A stretch of 64,000 nt of DNA, taken from contig JAFRUH010000021.1 in the NCBI GenBank assembly GCA_017438975.1, forward strand, positions 44,517-108,516, given 5' to 3'. Shown here in pieces: positions 26,918 through 35,614 of this stretch; the first letter of the stretch is position 1, and each line of letters starts with the position of its first letter. The notes under the pieces were generated by a model, which saw only the letters and a program-made list of their open reading frames with translations, did no database searches and had not been told where the DNA came from. The translations under genes were made by a program, and so were the position numbers. This DNA is from Bacteroidales bacterium. Lineage in GTDB: Bacteria > Bacteroidota > Bacteroidia > Bacteroidales > UBA932.

Positions 26918-29186
26918 ACAGCACCCTGCTTAGGAGTTCCTGCTGGATTTCCGGAGATAGGTCGACGAAAACGGCGGAAAAACCGCTTACCCGGACGATG
27001 AGGTTCGGGTAGTTTTCCGGATGCTTGACGGCGTCTTCCAGGACGCCGTGGTCCACGACCGTGACCATCAGGTGACAGCCACCCCGTGCGAAATAAGTCT
27101 TGAACAGGCTTTTGATGACATCCCGGTGGCGGTTGAACATCCCGGGGGTGAACTTGATGTTCTGCACGGAACCGGCATGGTACCGGGCGTCGAAACGGGT
27201 CAGGGAATTGAGCATCGCCGTAGGCCCGTTTTTGTCCGCTCCCCCCTGGGGATTGTTGGCCGGGTTCATGTACATCCCCCGCAGCCGGCCGTCGGGAGAG
27301 GCTCCGGTCTTGAGTCCCCATTCGGTATTGAGCTGGTTGTTGCTGATGACGATCAGGAAGTACTGCATGCCGACGGCGATTCCCCGGTCCCGGACCCCTT
27401 TGGCGACGAACCGGTAGAGGTCGTCGGCCATGGAATCGGCCGTGTCGAGGTCGTTCCCGTACTTGTCGCAGCGGAGGCAGTCCGCCCGGAGGGCTTCATA
27501 GCCTTCGAAATTGGCCAGCATCGCAGCCCCGACCTGCTCCAGGGTATATTTCTTCCGGTCGAAGACGAGGGTCTTGACCGCCAGGAGGGAGTCGGAAGCG
27601 TTGATGTTTCCGTAGGTCTCGTTGGTCCCGCCGAGGTAGCGGACGCCCCCGTCCAGGAGGGCCTTGCCCCGCGCGATGCAGTCGTCCATCAGCAGGCTGG
27701 TGAACAGGAAAGCGACCTCCCGGTTCATCACCTCGTAGGAGTGGTACTGCGCCTGGGCGGAAAGGTCGAGATAGAAGTCCAGCAGTTTTTTGTAGCCGTC
27801 GTAGAATTCTTCGAAAGTCCTGTATTCCGACAGGGGTTTGATCGGGACGCCGCCGTCTTTCCGGATGCCGTCTTCCGGGTCCACGCCCCCGTTCATGTAG
27901 ATCGTGAGGATTTTCAGAAGGTTGATGCAGATGTTCGGCGTGCCGGTGCTCTGGCCCTGGATGACGAATTCCGTACATCCGAAGGGAACATATTGCTCCG
28001 CGGCTTTTTCGTCGATCCGCATGCCGTAGGCGACGGCCGGAACCTCGACATCGTCGTTGTAGAGGGTCGGGTAGGTCGCGCCGGCGCCGAGGGCGTCGAG
28101 GGCTTCGTCCCAGATTTCTTCCGAAGTGTCTTTGTCCAGCCGGAGGGTGAACTGCGGCTCGACATAGCGGCAGTCTCTGGCGACTTTCATCGCGATATGG
28201 AGGAAGATGTCGGCCTCTTTCGGGTGCTTCCTGCCGCGTCCACCGACGATGATCCGACCGTTGACCGTCGTCCTCCGGTTCTCGATGAGGGTCCAGAGGC
28301 TCTTGACATACCGGTAGGCTTCCTGTTCAGTCAGCGCGCCGGAGGCAAGGTCGTTCGCGAGGAAAGGCCCGAGGAAATCGTCCAGGCGACCGTAATTGAT
28401 TACGCCCGCGAGAAGGGCGTAGAGCCAGAGGAGCTGTAGCGCTTCCGGGAAGGTCGACGGGGCGTCTTCCTTGATTTTTTCGAGTACCTCCGCCATCCGG
28501 GCCAGCTCCGCAGCCCTTTCCGGGGTGGCGGCCGCCCTCTGCGAGAGGGCGTCCTGCTTCAGGGCTTCCGCCGAGCGGACGAAGATGTCAAGGCAGAGCA
28601 GTCCTGCCTGGAGGAATTCGTTTCCCGGGTCTTCCCGGAGACGGCCGGCGATTCTTTCCCGGAGACCCCCGATCCCGAGGGAAAGGAGGGTGGGATAATC
28701 CAGCATCATCCCGGAGAGACGGGCTGTCGCTATCATGGGATATTCCGTATCGATGAACATCCCGAGCACCCCTTCCCGGAGTGTCTCCTTATTATAAGTC
28801 GTCTTCAGGTCATGGTCTTCCCAGTACCGGTAAAGTGTATCCACCCGGTGGCGTTCTTCTTCCGGAAGCTGGGCGCGGAAGGCTTTCAGCTTGCGGAAAA
28901 CGCAATAGTGACCGACGCCGCCGAGGGAGGTGACGCATCCGAATCCGATCGGGAGGAAATCCAGCCGCCCCGCAATCAGGTCCTGGTCCTGGATGTGCCG
29001 GAAGAGGGTCGGATAGAGGACCTCCAGGCAGGCTGCTTCCCGCATTTCTTTGGAGGATCCGAGACGGGCCTTGTAGACGGAGGTATACCGTTCCATGATT
29101 TCCAGCTGCTCGAGGAGGGGCTTCTCACAGGGAATTTTCTTGCTGATTTCGACGTTTTGTGCCGTTTCTATGTTGAATATTGCCAT
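26892..29186 (-). CDS. glycyl radical enzyme of unknown substrate (PFL-like family)
   Basis: A 764-residue oxygen-sensitive radical enzyme. The C-terminal glycyl radical motif RVSGFSAVFVDL places the radical on about Gly735. The active-site thiyl Cys is Cys404 in PFGCTEF, followed by Glu406. That Cys-x-Glu arrangement is typical of the dehydratase/lyase branch rather than pyruvate formate-lyase, which has a Cys-Cys pair. Most members I know read GCVE, so the Thr at 405 is unusual. The substrate cannot be assigned. The nearby AraC regulator and sugar-phosphate genes suggest a polyol or sugar derivative. A near-consensus promoter lies immediately upstream. Confidence 0.9.
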   Translation of the reverse strand: MAIFNIETAQNVEISKKIPCEKPLLEQLEIMERYTSVYKARLGSSKEMREAACLEVLYPTLFRHIQDQDLIAGRLDFLPIGFGCVTSLGGVGHYCVFRKLKAFRAQLPEEERHRVDTLYRYWEDHDLKTTYNKETLREGVLGMFIDTEYPMIATARLSGMMLDYPTLLSLGIGGLRERIAGRLREDPGNEFLQAGLLCLDIFVRSAEALKQDALSQRAAATPERAAELARMAEVLEKIKEDAPSTFPEALQLLWLYALLAGVINYGRLDDFLGPFLANDLASGALTEQEAYRYVKSLWTLIENRRTTVNGRIIVGGRGRKHPKEADIFLHIAMKVARDCRYVEPQFTLRLDKDTSEEIWDEALDALGAGATYPTLYNDDVEVPAVAYGMRIDEKAAEQYVPFGCTEFVIQGQSTGTPNICINLLKILTIYMNGGVDPEDGIRKDGGVPIKPLSEYRTFEEFYDGYKKLLDFYLDLSAQAQYHSYEVMNREVAFLFTSLLMDDCIARGKALLDGGVRYLGGTNETYGNINASDSLLAVKTLVFDRKKYTLEQVGAAMLANFEGYEALRADCLRCDKYGNDLDTADSMADDLYRFVAKGVRDRGIAVGMQYFLIVISNNQLNTEWGLKTGASPDGRLRGMYMNPANNPQGGADKNGPTAMLNSLTRFDARYHAGSVQNIKFTPGMFNRHRDVIKSLFKTYFARGGCHLMVTVVDHGVLEDAVKHPENYPNLIVRVSGFSAVFVDLSPEIQQELLSRVLYDEQNSLR

Positions 29187-29194
29187 GACAGTTG

Positions 29195-29222
29195 CAAAAA
29201 TAGAGAATGTCTAGGTCCCGGT
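29195..29222 (-). promoter_or_regulatory. promoter of the glycyl radical enzyme gene
   Basis: On the minus strand TTTA, 19 nt, then TATTTTTG (29195-29202), an exact -7 box with a one-mismatch -33 box. The box ends 9 nt before the annotated ATG, so the message would be nearly leaderless, or the true start could be a later Met (residue 31). Confidence 0.5.
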
Positions 29223-29286
29223 AAATGGCAGAATCCCTCAAAAACGATGGAATATCCTACCCCGCGGAATTATTCTTCAAAAGTGT

Positions 29287-29294
29287 TACCTTTG
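29287..29294 (+). promoter_or_regulatory. -7 promoter element of the GNAT gene
   Basis: TACCTTTG matches the Bacteroidetes -7 consensus TAnnTTTG exactly, 19 nt before the ATG at 29314. No TTTG is seen at the right spacing upstream, so only the -7 element is supported. Confidence 0.5.
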
Positions 29295-29313
29295 CATTTC
29301 AAATAATGACGAT

Positions 29314-30447
29314 ATGAAACATGAAACTTCCGTACGGATCGTTTCCGTCGAAGGACGGCGCGCCCTGATGCAATTCATCCGTTTTCCCCTCGGGCTATAC
29401 AAGGACTGCCCCCAGTGGGTCCCTGCTTTCGAAGATGATGAGATCAAATCCCTCTCAGACCAGAACCCTTCCCTCGCTTTCTGCGAGCGGGAACTCTATC
29501 TGGCCATCAAGGGCGGAAAGATCGTCGGCCGTGTCGCCGCAATCCTGAACCGGAAGGCCAATGAAAAGTGGGGAGAGAAGACCGTCCGGTTCGGATGGAT
29601 CGACTTTATCGACGATTTCGAGGTCGCCAAGGCGCTCATCGATGCAGTCGTTTCCTGGGGGAAATCCCGGGGAGCAGAGAAGGTCAAAGGCCCTCTCGGG
29701 TTCACAGATATGGACCGGGAAGGACTTCTGGTAGAGGGATTCGAGCACGACAGTCCCTTTACGGTCATCTATAATTTCCCGTATTACGGAGAGTACCTCG
29801 AGCGGATGGGTTTCCGGAAGGACGCCGACTGGACCCAGCGGATCATCGAACTTCCCGACCATCTGCCGCCGATGTTCCAGTATGCTGACCTCGTCGAGAA
29901 ACGCTATGGACTCAAGATCTGGCGAGGACGCAACATGCGGGAAATGTCGAAGCGCGGCCGGGAGATGTTCCATGTCCTCAACGATGCCTTCGCCCCGCTC
30001 TATGAGTATTCCAAACTGACGGAAGAGCAGATTGACGGGTATGTGAAGCAGTATGTCCCGATCATGAACAAGGACCTTGTCGCCTTCGTCGTCAATGAAG
30101 AGGACAAACTGGTCGGCTTTACCGTAACGATGCCCTCGATCTCCAAGGCGGTCCGGAAGGCCAGGGGACGGCTGTTTCCTTTCGGATTCATCCCCTTCCT
30201 CCGGTCCCTCCGGAAGAACGATACGATCGAGGCGCTGCTGATCGGCGTTCTCCCCGAGTATCAGGGGAAGGGCGCGAACGTCCTGATGTTCAAGTATATC
30301 CATGAAAATTGCATCCGCTTGGGAATCAAACGGATGCTTCTGAATCCGCAGCTGGAGGAAAATTACAAGGTCCAGTCCCTCTTCGGGGAGTATGACCCGC
30401 AGCCCTACCAGCGACGCCGGAGCTATGTGATGGAACTGAAGGACTAG
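29314..30447 (+). CDS. GNAT-fold acyltransferase, YghO-like (bacterial ceramide synthase-like candidate)
   Basis: A 377-residue protein with no signal peptide. Recognisable segments are the N-terminal FPLGLYKDCPQWVPAF, the central GPLGFTDMDREGLLVEGF and a C-terminal GNAT-like acyl-CoA/ACP-binding region ending IGVLPEYQGKGANVLMF. From memory it belongs to the YghO-type family that includes the N-acyltransferase (bCerS) of Caulobacter ceramide synthesis. That link is recalled, not computed. It is convergent with, and overlaps by 4 bp, an ACP gene that follows an acyl-AMP ligase, a context that suits an N-acyltransferase of a sphingoid-like base. Function is inferred. Confidence 0.75.
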   Translation: MKHETSVRIVSVEGRRALMQFIRFPLGLYKDCPQWVPAFEDDEIKSLSDQNPSLAFCERELYLAIKGGKIVGRVAAILNRKANEKWGEKTVRFGWIDFIDDFEVAKALIDAVVSWGKSRGAEKVKGPLGFTDMDREGLLVEGFEHDSPFTVIYNFPYYGEYLERMGFRKDADWTQRIIELPDHLPPMFQYADLVEKRYGLKIWRGRNMREMSKRGREMFHVLNDAFAPLYEYSKLTEEQIDGYVKQYVPIMNKDLVAFVVNEEDKLVGFTVTMPSISKAVRKARGRLFPFGFIPFLRSLRKNDTIEALLIGVLPEYQGKGANVLMFKYIHENCIRLGIKRMLLNPQLEENYKVQSLFGEYDPQPYQRRRSYVMELKD

Positions 30448-30686
30448 GAAGCGAGTCCCGCTACAAATTCACAGACTTCTCCCACCGTCGTGAACGGAGC
30501 CTGTCCGTCGGGGAAGCGCATCTGGAATTTCTCTTCGATGGCCAGCGAAAGCAGCATCATCGACAGGGAGTCGATGCCGAGTCCGCGGACCAGTTCCGTA
30601 TTGAAGTCCACATTCGTGAGGTCCGTATTCGGACGGAGGACCGAAAGGATTTCTTTCAGTTCTTCGAAAACTTGTTCCTTTGTCAT
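30444..30686 (-). CDS. acyl carrier protein
   Basis: An 80-residue acidic helical protein with the phosphopantetheine attachment serine at S40 in GLGIDSLSM. It is not in a fatty-acid synthesis cluster but is the last gene of the Hdr/cysteate-synthase operon, overlapping the acyl-AMP ligase by 4 nt. That pairing implies a dedicated ACP charged by the ligase. Its 3' end overlaps the GNAT gene by 4 bp. Confidence 0.92.
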   Translation of the reverse strand: MTKEQVFEELKEILSVLRPNTDLTNVDFNTELVRGLGIDSLSMMLLSLAIEEKFQMRFPDGQAPFTTVGEVCEFVAGLAS

Positions 30687-32173
30687 ACGCGTGCGACTTT
30701 CATGCTGCCCGTACGCTTGAAATCTTCCGTACGGACGGTTGTTTTCATGATCTGATGGGTCGTCGGGAGGGTTGCATTGATCTTCTTCACGAGATTCTCC
30801 ATGTAAGCGACAACCTCTTCCCAGGGTTTTCCGTCAAAGGCGGGCATCAGCGGGAGGATTTCCACGGCGATGCAGGGCTGTCCGTTCAGTTCCCCTTCCT
30901 TGACCATGGCGTCTTTCACGCATGGATCGGCGTAGAAGGGTTCTTCCAGGCTCTCCGGACTGACATTTTCGCCGTTGGCGAGGATGATCAGGTTCTTGAT
31001 CCGCCCCGTAATGTAAAGGAAACCTTCTTCGTCCATGCGGACGAGGTCCCCGGTGCGGAGCCATCCGTCTTCCGTCAGGGCTTCGGCCGTCTTTTCCGGG
31101 TCATTGTAATAGCCGGAGAAGAGGTTGTCTCCCTTGACCCAGAGTTCTCCGTCTACGAATTTGACTTCCTGGCCGGGATAGACCTTTCCGATCGACGTCG
31201 GTTTCTCTACGGCGTTCGCGTTGGCGGACGTCAGGTTCGCGGTCTCCGTCAGTCCGTAGCCGAAGCAGAATTCGACACCGAGTTTGGTAAAGATGTCCAC
31301 GAGGCGCGGAGGTACGTTCGCCGCCCCGGAAATGATCATCCGGAGACTGCCTCCGAGGAACTGCGGGCCGTAGAGTTTGCACAGACCTGCGAGGATGTCG
31401 CAGATTCCCGGAACGATGACGAGGATCGTCGGCTTGATGACCGGAAGCTTCCCGATCGTCGCTTTCATGTCCTCGCAGGTATAGATGAGGTTGCCGGTAT
31501 AGAAGCAGCCCATCGTGCCGGCGATCAGGCCGAAGACGTGGCTCAGGGGGAGCAGGGAGATGTACCGGTGCACTCCGATAACCTTGCCGGGCTTGAAGAT
31601 GGCATTGTAGGATCCTCTCATGAGGGCCCTGTGGCTGAGGACGGCGCCCTTCGGGGTCCCCGTCGTTCCGCCGGTGAAGAAGATCGCGGCGGGCTGCTCC
31701 TTGTCCACGACCGTCGCCGGGACGCCGTTTTCAGCGATGGACGAGGCCGGGAAGACTTTGACGCCCTCGAGCTTGGCGCAGAGGGGAGCGAATTCATCCC
31801 GGACGAAAATCGCGGCGATATCGAACTTGCGGCAGGAGCCGATTACGGCCATTTCCGGAAGGGAGGCCGGGAAGTTCATGGCAACGTAACCCGCCGAGGT
31901 AACGGCAAGGAAGAGTTCGATGGCATCCTGGCTGTTCCGGTCGAAGATCGCGATATGCGATCCTTTCGGAAGGCCGGTCGCTTCCAGGAATGCGCGGCGG
32001 CGGGCGACCCTCTCTCCAAGTTCTTTATATGTAATGGTTTGGGTGAGATCGGAGAGGGCGGGCCTGTCGGCATACTCCTTCTCCATCCAGGTAACGAATT
32101 CCCCCATGGTGGGAAGGTAGGGCATGCGTTCCAGCTCCTCCCGGGGGATCATGTCATAGAAATAATTGGACAT
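30683..32173 (-). CDS. acyl-AMP/acyl-ACP ligase (AMP-binding family)
   Basis: An ANL-superfamily adenylating enzyme of 496 residues. It has the ATP loop FTGGTTGTPKGA, the GYGLTET motif, the hinge segment TGRIKNLIILANGEN and a C-terminal RTGSMKV containing the catalytic lysine. Together with the adjacent ACP it most likely activates a fatty acid and loads it onto ACP. Analogous ligase/ACP pairs are needed for bacterial ceramide synthesis, which supports a lipid role here. The start is 18 nt after the cysteate-synthase-like gene. Confidence 0.9.
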   Translation of the reverse strand: MSNYFYDMIPREELERMPYLPTMGEFVTWMEKEYADRPALSDLTQTITYKELGERVARRRAFLEATGLPKGSHIAIFDRNSQDAIELFLAVTSAGYVAMNFPASLPEMAVIGSCRKFDIAAIFVRDEFAPLCAKLEGVKVFPASSIAENGVPATVVDKEQPAAIFFTGGTTGTPKGAVLSHRALMRGSYNAIFKPGKVIGVHRYISLLPLSHVFGLIAGTMGCFYTGNLIYTCEDMKATIGKLPVIKPTILVIVPGICDILAGLCKLYGPQFLGGSLRMIISGAANVPPRLVDIFTKLGVEFCFGYGLTETANLTSANANAVEKPTSIGKVYPGQEVKFVDGELWVKGDNLFSGYYNDPEKTAEALTEDGWLRTGDLVRMDEEGFLYITGRIKNLIILANGENVSPESLEEPFYADPCVKDAMVKEGELNGQPCIAVEILPLMPAFDGKPWEEVVAYMENLVKKINATLPTTHQIMKTTVRTEDFKRTGSMKVARV

Positions 32174-32191
32174 TGTTGGTGGTTTAAGTAT

Positions 32192-33475
32192 TTAGAATAA
32201 AGCGCTGACCGCACGGACAACTTCCTCGGCAGGAAGGTCCGGTGAAAGGACGAGGTCCGGTTCCTTGAGCAAGAATCCCCTGGACAGGGCGCCAAGGGTT
32301 CCGCCCCCCGTGCAGTTCAGCATAATGTATTCGTCTTTTTTGACGGCTCCTTCCCGGACGGCTTTCGCAAGGGCCGTGACGGCGACGCAGGCGGCAGGAA
32401 GGAGGTCATAGCCTTCCCGGTTCCTGAATTGGAGCAGCCAGTAGATGATATCGTTGTTCGTGGCAAGATAGAAATCTCCGCCGCTTGCTTTCAGGACATC
32501 GTAAAGGCCTCCGGCCAGGCTGTAGGGCGGTTTCCGGTTCGAAAGGACGGTGGCGAGCACGGCCTCCGCCTGTCGGCGGCCCTCTTCCGGGGCCAGGTCA
32601 ACCAGGGCGCGGGAATCGGCCTTCCAGGAGTCGTACATCAGGGTAAACGGCTCGTTCTGGGCGACATAGACCCGCATCTTGTTCTCGCCGAAACATCCGT
32701 CCTCACCGAGACGGCAGGCATTCTCCCAGGCGGCAATGGCACCCGTCCCGGATCCGACGGCCTGGAAATAGGCATCGGGAATCCGCCCCATCTTTTCCAC
32801 GCAGCTGAGGACGGTCGTCCCCATGCCGTCGCGGCGGGCGATGTTCTTGGCCCCACCCTCCAGCATGAAATGGGGATCGGTCGCCAGTTTCTCTCCGAGA
32901 GCGATGGCGTCGTAATAGTCGCATCCGTGGGGCACAGCCACCAGCTTGACGCATTTGTTCAGTTTCCGGCGGAACCACAGGTCGTGCAGGTTGTCCTGAG
33001 GGACGCAGATGACGATCGGAATCCGGTTGTCGGAGCAGACTTGTGCGAACGCACGGGCCGTATTGCCGGCCGACTGTACGACAAGGATCCGCATCTCGTC
33101 CGCTTCCATCCTTGCTAGGACGGAATAGGCTTCCGTCTCCTTGAAGGAACCGGTGCGCATCTTGGCCCCGATCCGGGGATTCCATCCGGAGAAGGTGATG
33201 TACAGGTTCTCCAGGCCGAGGAACTGGGCCAGTCCCTTGGACTTGTACGTGACGGGGGCGCAGGATTTCCGGAGGACGCGGCTGATCGGCATCCATTCCG
33301 CATAGCGGTAGATCCCGTCGAGGTCGTCCCGGGGTGTGAACTTGCGGTTGTCGTAGACCGCCCGGACGAGGGAGGGGGTCTTTCCGGCAGGATCGCTCAG
33401 CGTCCAGCCCAGATCTTCGAATTCGTGCCCGTCAGCGGCGTTGACGAGGTGGTACTTGGTTTTCTCGAATTTCAT
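32192..33475 (-). CDS. cysteate synthase-like PLP enzyme (threonine synthase family)
   Basis: A 427-residue fold-type II PLP enzyme. The Schiff-base lysine is K112 in RTGSFKETEA, the Asn loop is QSAGNTARAF and the phosphate loop is GSGTGA. Segments such as GIYRYAEWMP, SCAPVTYKSKGLAQ and LYITFSGWNP resemble, to my recollection, cysteate synthase, which makes L-cysteate from O-phosphoserine and sulfite, rather than housekeeping threonine synthase. The genomic setting (SDR, ACP, acyl ligase) is lipid-like, not threonine biosynthesis, and fits a CapA role in capnine sulfonolipid synthesis. Its start overlaps the membrane Hdr subunit by 4 nt. The family is certain; the specific activity is probable. 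Confidence 0.75.
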   Translation of the reverse strand: MKFEKTKYHLVNAADGHEFEDLGWTLSDPAGKTPSLVRAVYDNRKFTPRDDLDGIYRYAEWMPISRVLRKSCAPVTYKSKGLAQFLGLENLYITFSGWNPRIGAKMRTGSFKETEAYSVLARMEADEMRILVVQSAGNTARAFAQVCSDNRIPIVICVPQDNLHDLWFRRKLNKCVKLVAVPHGCDYYDAIALGEKLATDPHFMLEGGAKNIARRDGMGTTVLSCVEKMGRIPDAYFQAVGSGTGAIAAWENACRLGEDGCFGENKMRVYVAQNEPFTLMYDSWKADSRALVDLAPEEGRRQAEAVLATVLSNRKPPYSLAGGLYDVLKASGGDFYLATNNDIIYWLLQFRNREGYDLLPAACVAVTALAKAVREGAVKKDEYIMLNCTGGGTLGALSRGFLLKEPDLVLSPDLPAEEVVRAVSALF

Positions 33476-35304
33476 ATGGCTTCTGTTTTTGTTATTGTTC
33501 CAACGGTTTGCGCGTCCACGATTTCGGCGATGTCCCGGACGGGCCGGTCCGCGTACCGGCTGAAGGTGGCGAGGCAGAGCGGACAGGCCGTCGCGATGGC
33601 GTCCGCCTTCCCGTCATAAAGGTTCTCCAGGGCGGCGCGCGTCATCTTCTCCCGCTTCGCGAAGGACAGGGTCAAGGACCCCAGGGAACCGCCGCAGCAG
33701 ATGCTCTCATTCCGGTTTTTGGGCGACTCGGTGATGGCCGCGATACGTCCGAGCAGCCGGCGCGGCTCCTCATAGATCCCCATTCCCCGGCCCAGCTCGC
33801 AGGGATCGTGGTAAACATAGCAGAGGTCGCTCCGGGACGCTTTCAGCCGTCCTGCATCCAGCAGCTCCTGCATATAATCGATATAATGGACGATCCGGAT
33901 CCCCGGAAGGTCGTATTTCTCCTTGAACATCTTGTAGCAGATCGGACAACTGACGACGAGGGTCCCGACCCCGTATCCCAGGATCTGCGCCTCGTTTTTC
34001 CGGACGATGGCTTCCGCTTCCTCCAGCCTCCCGGCCAGGTACATCGGGCGGCCGCAGCAGACGCCTCCGTCCCGGTCGATCCATTCATAAGCGATTCCGG
34101 CCTTGCGGAAAACGGATTCGACGCTGCGTCCGACGGAAGGGACCAGCCGGCTCATACAGCCGGCGTAGTAAAGGACCTTTCCTTCCCCGGCGCTTTCGGC
34201 GGGAGGAGGATCGGGGATGCAGGAATAATCCGGACTGAGGGCATATTTCCTTTCAGAGCGCAGCTGGATGCGGAGGGCGGGACCTTCGACCCCGACCTGG
34301 CAGACGGCTTCGCATTTTCCGCAGAGGAGGCATTTGTCGCTGATCTCTTCGATCCGGCGTTCGTTCTTCCGCCTCAGCTGCCGGGTCAGGTAGACGGTAC
34401 AGTCCTTGATGTTCGCTTTGTCCACGCTCATCGGGCAGGCGTCGATGCAGACTCCGCAGTTGGGGCAGGACAGGACCTGGACCTTTGCAAATCCCTTGCG
34501 CGCATTGCGGACTCGGATACCTGCGTTCCGGAGGGGAATCAGCATCATCTCCGCAGGGATATGCATGTACCGGGAGAAAGGCAGGACGACCATGAACACG
34601 TCGAGCACGATGGAATAGGCCCACCAGGTCGGAAGCAGGTTGAGGTCGTTCCCCAGGAACTGGCGGAAGACCCAGTTGGCGGGGATGGTCAGGAAGGAGC
34701 CGCCGCTGATATGGGCCGTGAAACTCTCGGCCAGGAGCCGGAGCGGGAAAATGGCCCAGAGAGAGTAAAGCCCGATCCGGTTCATCAGGGACGGCCGGGC
34801 GGTCCGGCGCATGCCGAAGATGCGGGAACGGATGCGCTTGTACATCGCGAGCGCGATACCGCTGAGGATAATCAGCAGGAAGAAATCCATCAGGAAGAAG
34901 AGCAGGGAACCCTGGATCGTGGAGTCCGCTTCGGCAACGAAGAAATTGAAAAAGATCGGATAGTAGAAAAGCCGGATCCGGTGCGGCAGGAAGAGGATGA
35001 CCTCGATATGCCCCAGGACGATCAGCATGAACCAGCCGAAGGCGATGCTCGAATGCATATAGCCCAGCAGCCGGTTCCGTTTCCACAGCTTGACGTGGAA
35101 AAGGCAGTCGCAGAAGATGTCCCTGATATTCTTCAGGATGGTTTTCGGCGTGACGAGCGAGATGAAGAACCGTTTCCGGTCCTCCGCGGGAAGCTGCAGG
35201 AGGATCCGGAAGATACCGATGAAACAGTATCCCAGCACGAAAACCATTCCCGCGACAAAGGGAATGACAAAGGGATGGAAGCCAGATGCGACGCGGTCAA
35301 TCAT
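33472..35304 (-). CDS. membrane-anchored HdrE/HdrD-like Fe-S oxidoreductase fusion
   Basis: A 610-residue fusion. Residues 1-255 contain five or six hydrophobic segments with several His (for example H84, H99, H248) like a b-type cytochrome (HdrE/NarI-like) anchor. Next come two [4Fe-4S] ferredoxin motifs (C280/283/286/290 and C325/328/331/335). The C-terminal half has two CCG domains (GVCCGRP with CPICYKMF, then SICCGGSLGS with CPLCLATF) as in HdrD/GlpC. Such proteins pass electrons between the quinone pool and disulfide or thiol chemistry. It is the membrane end of a five-gene Hdr-like module and overlaps the genes on both sides. Confidence 0.88.
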   Translation of the reverse strand: MIDRVASGFHPFVIPFVAGMVFVLGYCFIGIFRILLQLPAEDRKRFFISLVTPKTILKNIRDIFCDCLFHVKLWKRNRLLGYMHSSIAFGWFMLIVLGHIEVILFLPHRIRLFYYPIFFNFFVAEADSTIQGSLLFFLMDFFLLIILSGIALAMYKRIRSRIFGMRRTARPSLMNRIGLYSLWAIFPLRLLAESFTAHISGGSFLTIPANWVFRQFLGNDLNLLPTWWAYSIVLDVFMVVLPFSRYMHIPAEMMLIPLRNAGIRVRNARKGFAKVQVLSCPNCGVCIDACPMSVDKANIKDCTVYLTRQLRRKNERRIEEISDKCLLCGKCEAVCQVGVEGPALRIQLRSERKYALSPDYSCIPDPPPAESAGEGKVLYYAGCMSRLVPSVGRSVESVFRKAGIAYEWIDRDGGVCCGRPMYLAGRLEEAEAIVRKNEAQILGYGVGTLVVSCPICYKMFKEKYDLPGIRIVHYIDYMQELLDAGRLKASRSDLCYVYHDPCELGRGMGIYEEPRRLLGRIAAITESPKNRNESICCGGSLGSLTLSFAKREKMTRAALENLYDGKADAIATACPLCLATFSRYADRPVRDIAEIVDAQTVGTITKTEAI

Positions 35305-35614
35305 AGATTCGGCAAAGGTTCAGGATAAGGTTTCGCGTATTGATTCCGCGGGGACAGACCATCGTGCACTTCCCGCAAAGCATGCATCCGGAGAGAAGGG
35401 GACGGACATCCTGGCCCCGCTGGAGACCGAGCAGGACCTTTCTCAGGCTCATTCCGCTGTACGGGCCGGCCGTGCAGGTCGCCCCGCAGGATCCGCAGTT
35501 CATGCAGATCCGGGCATCCGGCGACGCCTCGCACAGCCTCTCGAAGAGAGTCGTGTCGACTTTGTCCAGCTCGACGGCGGAACTCTTGCTCAGCTTGAAC
35601 CCGAAATCCGTCAT
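35297..35614 (-). CDS. HdrC-like 4Fe-4S protein (small)
   Basis: A 105-residue soluble protein with two [4Fe-4S] motifs: CMNCGSCGATC and CMLCGKCTMVCPRG. This matches HdrC, the electron-relay subunit of heterodisulfide-reductase-like complexes. It overlaps the HdrA-like gene by 4 nt and the membrane subunit by 8 nt, so it probably links the FAD subunit to the membrane anchor. Confidence 0.88.
   Translation of the reverse strand: MTDFGFKLSKSSAVELDKVDTTLFERLCEASPDARICMNCGSCGATCTAGPYSGMSLRKVLLGLQRGQDVRPLLSGCMLCGKCTMVCPRGINTRNLILNLCRIYD

Noticed and set aside
32192-33475. Housekeeping threonine synthase.
   Set aside because: It is in the right family, but the context (Hdr module, acyl ligase, ACP, SDR) and the GIYRYAEWMP/SCAPVTYKSKG segments fit cysteate synthase better. 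The alternative is kept as the main rival.
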